From: Owenia fusiformis
Lineage: Eukaryota; Annelida; Polychaeta; Sabellida; Oweniidae
Reading direction: 5' to 3'
Length of the DNA stretch: 64,000 nucleotides
Assembly (NCBI GenBank): GCA_903813345.2
Contig: CAIIXF020000003.1
Coordinates: 26,861,248 to 26,925,247 of the forward strand
A model generated the notes under the pieces. The model had not been told where the DNA came from, searched no databases, and saw only the letters and a program-made list of their open reading frames with translations. This document shows, piece by piece, positions 56,084 to 64,000 of the stretch (position 1 is the first letter of the stretch; every line of letters begins with the position of its first letter). A program made the translations under genes and the position numbers.

Positions 56084-56432
56084 TATGCCACTCTAAGTTC
56101 AATTACAGTTGATTCGAACACAATCATAACAATTAAAAACCATAAATATCCCATAGCCAACTCAATAATGCTGATGTTGATCTCGAACCATTTATGACGT
56201 GGTTTGATTCTAGCAAATCATGCCGGAACCATTTATGACGTCACTTGATTCTAGGAAATCATGAAAATGTTCATGATTTTTTTATTCATTAGTTCCCAGA
56301 ATGCACTTCTACAGTGGTATACGCTGGAGTGTATACGGAGGAGTTGTATACGATGACGATATACCACTCTCCACTGTATATCGTTGTTATAGACCCATGT
56401 TATACAACTGTAATTGGACTTAGAGTGGTATA
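56084..56432. mobile_element. 349-bp MITE with TATACCACTCTAAGTCC termini
   Basis: TATGCCACTCTAAGTTCAAT then TACAGTTG at the left is mirrored by CAACTGTAATTGGACTTAGA then GTGGTATA at the right, 28 bp with few mismatches. The interior has further short inverted motifs (ACCATTTATGACGT repeats). Confidence 0.8.
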
Positions 56433-56550
56433 AAATCTTTTTGACGATCGCGACACATTTTCATATAGTTCAGGAAGAATGAATGAATTGCTTGTCATGC
56501 ATCATGAATTTCGTCTTAATGGGAGTATTATTAACAGAAGCTTTAAAACG

Positions 56551-57655
56551 TTAGTACCCCGGACAGGTTGTATGATGCAGTCATTTTTTTACTCTATATC
56601 TGCAATAGAAAAACCCTTCTTATTAAAATTTTCATATTTTATTCTGGAGACAATTTCCAACATGGAAAAAAAATATTTTATCGAAATTCCCAATTTTATG
56701 ATTTTGACGGGCTTTTTTCAAAAACACTACACTGTCAATAAAATACAGGTTTTTGCTTGAACAATTGAACTTTTAACGTCATTTCAAATGTTGTCTGGCT
56801 ATTGAATTTCCAGCCGCCTTAAGTCTTTCCAGATATATCTGTTGCCATATTAATAATTATGGCTGAATATTGTTATTCACTTGAGTCATATTCAATATTA
56901 TTACAGTGCATTAGGCCAATAAAAACTTGTTGCTCTGGGTCTCGTTTTGTGAAGCGTTCCCTACATTGAGCCCAGATAGAGGAGGTCAATCTTCTTGTCC
57001 ACGGACATGAGTTCAACCCGATCGAACTGTTCAATATTGTCCAAAATGAAGTAAAACATTACGAATCTCCAATTTCAAGTATTCTTGGCATTAGATCCTT
57101 CAGAGATGTTATTATAGCTGTGTCAAATTTCATCATGAAATTGTTTGGAGACCTGACATTTTAAAAGCAGGGTACTATTTACGTGCCACAGGCTTGCATG
57201 CTGAATGACGGAGGCGGAAAAACCCAGTGGAGAAAAAGGTGCGTTTTCAGAGGAAACGTGACCCAGAGTGACAAGTTTTTCATTGGCCTAATGCACTGTA
57301 ATAATATTAGGCCTATTGAATATGACAAAAATGAATAACAATAATCGGCCATAATTAATATGGCATCAAATATATCTGGAAAGACTTTAGGCGGCCAAAA
57401 ATTCAATAACTAGACAATCTTTAAAATGACGTTAAAAGTTTACTTGTTCAAGCAAAACCTGTATTTTATTGACAGTGTAGTGTTTTTGAAAAAAGCCTAT
57501 CAAAATCATAAAATTAAGAATTTCGTTAAAATATTTTTTTCCATGTTGGAAATTGTCTCCAGAATAAAATATGAAAATTTTGATAAGAATGGTTGTTCTA
57601 TTGCAAATATAGAGTAAAAAAATGACTGCATCATACAACCTGTCCGGGGTACTAA
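56551..57655. mobile_element. 1.1-kb foldback element with arms of about 390 bp
   Basis: The ends TTAGTACCCCGGACAGGTTG and (right) CAACCTGTCCGGGGTACTAA are perfect inverted repeats. The arms stay similar inward through AAATTGTCTCCAGAATAAAA-type sequence to about 56945 and 57262, around a spacer of about 300 bp. No transposase-like frame. Confidence 0.85.
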
Positions 57656-60600
57656 GAATTCCTTAATTTGTTTTCTTACTATGACATCATTGTATTATAT
57701 CCATCGTTAAAACAATTAATTTTGGAATTCTTAACCTTTGAAAATCTCGGTTGGCAAAATGTTAATATTCTCAAACAAAATTTTTGATATATTTGCGAAT
57801 GGCGATACAGTTCGTTCTCTACTTTATAAACATGTTGATAGTTTGACGTATTCGATGTTAACAGTTTATTCTTGGAGTTGTAATGATGCATGCGATGTGA
57901 GTGAAGAGAATTCGTGTGATGTCAGAACCAGTTATGGAAATGGACGTTTCACTAATTGTATGGAGATTTGATATGTAAACTTTGCTAGGTGGTAGGCCTA
58001 AGTGCTGTTGATCGAAGTGTGAGATGAATGGAAGGAGGTTTATAACTATATGATGCGTTGAGTATGATGGATTAGATGGTTGTGCTGTTGGTTGTCTTGG
58101 ATTTATTTGGTTGTGCTATTTATTTTGGTTGGCTAAGGCATTGTGTGTGGACGTGATGTTTAGACATGCATCTAAGGCCATTAAAATATATTGTATTTAC
58201 CTCTTCTTAGCAATAATATCTGTACTGGCAAAGCAGACGAAGAAAGTCGCCACAACCGTAATGATGTTATCGGGAAAGTACTCGTATGATAACAATGATA
58301 TCCCCAAGATATGCTATGCTTAGAAACACATGCTTTTTTCTTTAAGGAACGACAAAGCGTACAAATTATATCAATTTACACTTAAGACATTTTGTATTTT
58401 TAAATCAAACGCTATTTATGAACTTACCAAATTCCTCGAAGGTACTGCGTAGCTAAAAGTAGATCTTCAAAGAGAAATTCCAAACACAGTATGTAGTTGT
58501 ACCTTTTCTATCCCTGCATTATCGAAGAGTAATAATACACCGACTTATGCCAATAAATCCAAGCTAGTATTTTCCTAGAGTTTGAGAGTTATCTAATCTT
58601 AAAATGTGAGTTTCAGCACCGTATCATGAACCTCTGCATCCCAGGTGAATTCGAGATTTCTGCTTGCTCAAAAAACATGTGTAGGCGCCCTCAGCCGGTA
58701 ATGACCTTTATGAGGCCTATATGAATCATCGCCAGAATAATGTTACATTCACATAACAGTGCCCTGCTAGCGTTTCCATAAAAAATGAAAACAAACAACC
58801 TGATTGTTTCCCCACATCAATCCAGTATCGCCGCATCCGATAACAAACATAAAAACAAATTTATTTAAAAGGTCATAAGACGTGAACTCTCTTGGCGAAG
58901 GTGAGCTCATCGCGATAGGTCGGTGTCTAAATTTTTAATTACATTCATTCATTGCGAAAAAGTGAAAGCAATGCGGGGGTGAAATGTAATAAAGGAGTCG
59001 TGGGGTTGAAGAAAATGGAAAGGCTAAAAGTCCCTCTCATTGTGATTAAAATGAGGAAGTGTAAGACCAAAGAAAACGAGGAAATGAGAATGCACAATAA
59101 AACATAGACAAGGCTGGGAAATGGACAATTGAAGAAATAAGTGAATGAAGGTTTTAGTAGAAAACTGGCGAGGTTTAAAAACCAAGTCCTATTTTCGGTA
59201 TTCCACAAATGATAATATATATAGTGGACGTTTTTACTACTGTCTACATTCATGAACGGGACGTTTATCTCACATTGCCTCCACTCCTCCGCTATTTGTA
59301 AATAGCTCTTGAGTAAAACGTCAAAAATGTCACGTTTTTAAAAGCAATCCAATGATGATTCTCTTTTTAAATATCAATGAATATTTTGGTTACACTGAAT
59401 TTCTATACTATTAAAATGACTAAAATATAGTGATGCTAATATTTACTGTTAGTTCCACTTATTTTCACACAATTCCTCATTTCAAAAATAACACACGTGA
59501 CATTTTAAATGCGAGAGTATATTTGTTCTGAGATCGTATTGTATGTTTTATCTTATTGCCAACGATTACAACCGGGGATGTAAATTTTATTCAATAAAAC
59601 ATAATTGTGAATGGTTCGTTTTTTACAGCCAGACCTGTCGTTGGTTTTATTTACATTGTCTGCTTAAGTGTATAAAAACTAGAATGACTCATGAATTTAT
59701 CGAGAATATTTCTCTATTAAAGAGAGAATCAGATATAGCAAGCAGGCTAAACAAAAAATTGTCTCAATTTTAAAATATTTTTGGCTCATGTCATTCCTTG
59801 TTATGTCTATTTTCTAAAAATCACAAAAGTGCATACTTTATTCAAGGAAAACTAAAGATTTTTACAATAATCTATTATTTTTCTATAAGAATGGTTACCA
59901 TTCTTATTATTTGGGAGAATTTAAACATTTTCCGCCCATTTTTGCACTTTGAACCATTAATAACTTAACCAATTTATAACATTTTGTGAATCTTTTTGGA
60001 GATATTGTATTTGATATTGTAAGGAATAGATTGGTAGGTCAAATATAAAAGTTGCTTGTAATTTTGTCACCCCCTATAGATCTGATTCTGCCTTTAAGAT
60101 CATAGAATGTTATTAATATTTTTTCTTAGTCAATGAACAAAGTGCAAATGTTACACTCAAACTTTTGAAATAGTCATTAGAAATTAGTCATTCCTTGTGT
60201 AAGGAGTATTCACCTATTCATTAATCAAGACATTTTGATACTTCAAGATAGAACCTAATTGACAAGAGTAAAAGTAAGCTCAGGTTAGTTACGTTATATA
60301 GACCAGTTACAAGTCTCATTAAACATACTGTACTATAATGGAGGGACTTGCAAGTAATTTAGGAGCCCGTCCGCACTTACTTCGTTCGGTAGTCTTAGAT
60401 CGACCGCTTTCAAATTGACGCGTCCTATTGCGGTTATATTCTTCAAAAATCAGAATATAGAATGTGTCCGGGGAATTTTGCATGGCATTTGCATCGTCAC
60501 TTGTAAACAAGACATATCTACCCAGCAGTACTAGACTCGTAAAACCATATACTACACATAAAGTGCATACTTGTAAAGTGAAAGGAGCACCTGATAGTGC

Positions 60601-60919
60601 TTGTAGCTGTCATTTGTCAATGAACAAGTTTTCAATGGTTATTTCAAGCATATGAGTCAGACAGATATAAATAGCTCCCCTTATTTATATTGACAGGAAA
60701 TATCAAAATGCCATCAATTTATATAAATTTCGAGGTGATAATGTACAATATGCATATATGATGTCATCATAGAAACTGATAATGAAAGCATTATATACGG
60801 TCAATATCATGGCGCATATTTTACTCCCATCAGTACACACATTGGAATTACAAACAGCATAAGGATATTGTAGGTTTAAATCCTTTTCATTCGAACCAAA
60901 ATGATGCTTTTCGTCAGAG

Positions 60920-61033
60920 CAAAAAATCTGTTTAAAATTATAGTATCCTTTACTCCCTTCTCAAACGTCCCATAGACAAAAAATCTGTTTAAAATTATAG
61001 TATCCTTTCCTCCCTTCTCAAATGTCCCATAGA
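60920..61033 (+). repeat. 57-bp tandem duplication (two copies)
   Basis: The unit CAAAAAATCTGTTTAAAATT ... CGTCCCATAGA occurs at 60920 and again at 60977 with two or three substitutions, a recent local duplication. Confidence 0.9.
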
Positions 61034-61848
61034 CATACTAAATGTATTTAAAGTTTGCAATGGGCAATAGATGTCTCTTCATTTGCTACAACAAATAATA
61101 AATGTCGTCTGCGTTCTTTTAATCTCAAAACCTGAAGTACTTTTGGGCAGGACATTTCAATGAACAATTATAAAAATATGTCTCATTTTTTTATTTTCAT
61201 CAAATCGGAAATTGATGACCTCTGGATGACGGGATCATTTCTATGTAAACCAATTGAGAAATAACGATTTGGGATGACAGGATATGCAATCATTCACCAT
61301 ACTAGTATAATGTAGCAATAACGCAAATGCGAGTAGGTAGTTACCAGTTTCACCACCAGGTGGCTCGCTCGGGTCAGATAGCATGGCGGGTATAGTAGAA
61401 AGTTCCTTTTAACTTAAATTACATCTGTTTTAGTGGTTCAATTTTCATATAGCCCTTATGTATCGAATAGTTATGCAAATTAAAGTATGTCCAGTAAAAG
61501 AAAATGTTATATGTCCAATTCAAGAAAAAGATATTTCACTTTTTGTGATTTTGTAATATGGGGTCTATGGGGAATCAACCCGAACTAGAAGTCATATTTT
61601 CAAAAATTATTAAATTTTTAAAGTTGATAAACAATTTTCGAAACCATATTTTTTAGATGTATTTTTACATGTAGATTTCAAATATGACATCACTTTGACT
61701 GAATTTTGAATATTTAATGACGTAAATCAAGATCATTTCTACTCGCATCTAGTCTATTCGTAACGTCTAATTTTATCATTTTGATCAAGTGAAAAGTCCA
61801 TAGATTCAGCTAAGTATATACTTCCATAATTTTTCAACTACAGGGTGT

Positions 61849-62040
61849 CCAAAAACAGGATCGAGGAACAGTTGATTAACTTGATCAGAATCATTTAGTT
61901 TATTCAATTTGTTGTGTGTTTGCTTTTCTGAGTCAGAAACTACATACAGTATCTTACAAAACATGTGCTTCAAGTGGGCACTCTTCGTCTCTATAGTAAA
62001 TTGGGCATACTTGTTTAAGTTATAAATTATAAACTAATAC
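61849..62040 (+). mobile_element. TACAGGGTGTCC-type element end
   Basis: TACAGGGTGTCCAAAAACAG followed by GATCGAGGAACAG matches the start of the element at 38746 (GACCGAAGAAAAGG) and the terminal class of the other MITEs. No right terminus was identified; it runs toward the 3' UTR of the next gene. Confidence 0.5.
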
Positions 62041-62067
62041 ACAGAAACCTTTTTGATTTTTAATTGA

Positions 62068-62073
62068 TTTTAT
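62068..62073 (-). promoter_or_regulatory. Poly(A) signal AATAAA of the right-edge gene
   Basis: AATAAA on the minus strand about 55 bp after the TAA stop at 62127-62129. Confidence 0.65.
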
Positions 62074-62126
62074 TTCTGTTATTCATGATACAATGCACAA
62101 AACTCGATTGATGCTACTGTGAATCT

Positions 62127-64000
62127 TTATGCTTCAATCTCCTCAGCTACAGCGGTGATGATCTCTTCGAGTTCCTTAGCAAAATCTTCATTGGTCATAC
62201 CGAGCTCAACACGGAGTTCCTCAAGGAAAGATTCGACTTCTTGTTCAATTTCTTCATCAGTCATCTCTTCGGTCTTCTAAATAAAAAATAACTAATGTTG
62301 GTTAAATAACTAACACAAGCCTTGACGTACGTTTTGGTCGTACCAACTTTGATTCATAATACAGACATTAATTATGTGATTAAGGTTTCTGATTATTGCC
62401 AAAACATTTTTAGTTTTGAGACATTAGGCTGTTTTATGAGTTGTTTGTAATGTGAATTTGAGAAATTAAGACCCGGTTGGTTGATTTGTTTTTATTTTAC
62501 TTTCCTGATCTTGATACTCAATTGAACTGAGTTATAGCCAAATAAATGTCTTACTCTGCTTCTTGTCTTGCTCTTTTCGACTCTAGCTTCAATGGCAGCG
62601 ACCTTCTTCAAGATGGCTTTCTCCTGAGTCTCGAGCTGCTTGGTAATGGCTTGCTCCATTCTCTGCATAACAGCAGTGACACGCTCCTCAACTTTCTTGG
62701 TGATCTCATTGTGGACTTCATCTACGAATTCCTCCATATTGATCTCATCTTCAGCCTGTGATGTACGATGTGTAAATGTAAATGGAAATGTAAATGTAGT
62801 TTGGGGAAAAAAGCTTGTATATATGTACTATGTTTCATTCACTTTAATTCACCTACATATTCAATCAGTTTGCGGAAATGCACATTTGCAAATGTTCTCG
62901 CACCAACTGAAACTGTATTTATGTCAGTTTGCATATACTGTACCGCATGATCATTCGTTGTTGCACACAACTCTAATATTTTAAAGAGACAAGATGTGGT
63001 GTTATACCAGTCACAATGACTACAGAAATTAACCACAATTGTGAACAACAATCACCTTTTCGGACTCATCAATCTCCCCAGCTACAGCTGTGATGATCTC
63101 TTCGAGTTCCTTAGCAAACTCTTCATTGGTCATACCAAGCTCAACACGGAGTTCCTCAAGGAAAGATTCGACTTCCTGTTCAATTTCTTCATCAGTCATC
63201 TCTTCGGTCTTCTACAAGTTCAAAAAATTGCAATGGCATCATATTAACAATTTCTATGTTGTCGTTTATGTTGTAATTCCTTTCAGAAGACTATCTATCT
63301 ATGATTTACAGAAAAGTACTTTAAAACACAACTACGTACTTTTGCATCTAACGAACATTTTTCATCATGTGTTGTATTTTCCCATTTACAATTTTGCGTG
63401 AATTGAACCAAATTTAGCTTACTCTTCCCTTGGTCTTCTCAGTTCTGGCTTCAATAGCTTTGACTTTCTTGAGGATGGCTTCCTCTCTAGCGACAAGTTT
63501 CTTGTTGATTTTGGTTTCCATAGCCTCTAATACTGCGCCAACGGCTGCCTCGACCTTCTTTGTAATCTCAGCGTGGACCTCCTCAACAAATTCTTCGCTG
63601 GAGATCTCATCTTCTTGTGGCTATTAAATTGATGATATCACATGATATAAAACGTTAAGTACAGGTAAACACATAGGCACTATGATGGCAGAACGATGGA
63701 AGTCATGGTCAGTCTATACCTTATAATATATAAACAGACTACTCCTGCCCTCTTTATGTACATATGTACACCCAGTCTCTATAAGGTAAATTCATGACCA
63801 TGGATGGTTATTGTTTTATATTGTGTTTATTTCGCCAACTAGAATTTGTGCGTTCACAGTTATATGTAGTTTAGAAGTTCATTTCTGATATCAATTAAGA
63901 ATATTCTTCGTATATACTACAGTGAGATGTTAAATTTTTCATGGAAGTAATTTTGAACAATTTATTTAGTGATATGTACTTACGACTTCTTCACCTTCTT
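62127..64000 (-). CDS. Unrecognised charged helical repeat protein, 3' exons (partial)
   Basis: Exons in transcript order: 63984-64000 and beyond the window, 63423-63620 (66 codons), 63056-63211 (52), 62555-62755 (67), 62127-62276 (49 codons plus TAA). All introns are GT-AG and phase 0, so every exon is a whole number of codons. Two exon types alternate. Type A: EDEI..EEFV.EVH.EITKKVE ... AILKKV.AIEAR.EK. Type B: KTEEMTDEEIEQEVESF then LEELRVELGMTNEEFAKEL. Both are very rich in Glu, Lys and hydrophobic heptad positions and should form helices or coiled coils; there are no cysteines, TM segments or catalytic motifs in the visible part. The two B exons are almost identical, while the two A exons share only about 58% by eye. 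I do not recognise the family. A structural or scaffold role is a guess from composition. The start, and any signal peptide, lie outside the window. Confidence 0.85.
62277..62554. other. Last intron of the right-edge gene
   Basis: Short AT-rich intron, nothing else seen. The remaining introns of this gene (62756-63055, 63212-63422, 63621-63983) are likewise AT-rich and featureless. Confidence 0.6.

Larger units (their letters stand above)
55514..62126. other. Gene-poor interval between the LTR element and the right-edge gene
   Basis: Holds paired inverted-repeat elements (55931-56432), a 1.1-kb foldback element (56551-57655), a short tandem duplication (60920-61033) and an element end (61849). 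The stretches 57660-60900 and 61040-61840 are AT-rich. Single exon-sized windows such as minus 58210-58311 looked coding but could not be joined to anything. Confidence 0.5.

Noticed and set aside
58210-58311. Minus-strand window reading like a membrane helix (NIITVVATFFVCFAS) followed by GTAAAT
   Set aside because: About 35 codons are expected by chance. The best upstream partner window (near 58440-58510) does not join in a compatible frame, and no other exons were found.
58945-59253. 102-residue minus-strand frame rich in Phe, Leu and Ser
   Set aside because: Explained by a purine-rich plus strand; no start, splice or family support.
1-64000. CRISPR arrays, tRNA genes, rRNA genes
   Set aside because: None seen on either strand. 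The tRNA-Leu-like stretch at 50383 is a primer site, not a tRNA gene.

Overview
The window is AT-rich nuclear DNA from an intron-rich invertebrate animal. Evidence: GT-AG introns, 45-nt and other short exons typical of metazoan genes, a metazoan 7SL/SRP RNA, a Cys-loop receptor gene, a MAM/VWFD/EGF membrane protein, a TRIM-type ubiquitin ligase, an LTR element primed by a tRNA-Leu-like sequence, and many short inverted-repeat transposons. The domain repertoire fits a lophotrochozoan or another non-vertebrate bilaterian; I cannot place it more closely. There are no operons, CRISPR arrays or prokaryotic signals.

Layout, left to right. 793-1087 (-) is a full-length SRP RNA. 2281-2908 (-) is one coding block resembling a glycosyltransferase-like family, apparently part of a larger or broken gene. 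4000-7510 is a thicket of dispersed repeats and one 1-kb terminal-inverted-repeat element. 7551-23995 (-) is a seven-exon nicotinic-receptor-like subunit (508 aa as modelled) whose introns carry many MITEs, foldback elements and tandem repeats. 24000-30747 is gene-free and repeat-rich. 30748-40981 (-) is a 21-exon gene (1169 aa as modelled; every splice phase closes) for a type I membrane protein: signal peptide, MAM, VWFD, EGF-like, TM, short tail. About 0.7 kb away in divergent orientation, 41649-43547 (+) is a single-exon TRIM/NHL-like protein. 43548-48384 is gene-poor. 48385-55513 is a young LTR element with two 1,997-bp LTRs around one gag-protease ORF and no reverse transcriptase or integrase segment. 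55514-62126 is gene-poor with foldback elements. 62127-64000 (-) is the 3' part of an unrecognised gene built from alternating charged, helical exons, all in phase 0.

The genes are not an obvious pathway. Three encode proteins expected at the cell surface or in signalling (receptor subunit, matrix-type membrane protein, E3 ligase). The most unusual items are: a receptor subunit lacking most acetylcholine-binding aromatic residues; a minisatellite next to its exon 6 that looks copied from the exon/5' splice junction and carries several decoy donors; a near-perfect 249-bp-arm palindrome holding two mirror copies of a mini-exon (ATG to GT donor); the two-speed evolution of the repeated exon pairs at the right edge; and the pol-less LTR element.
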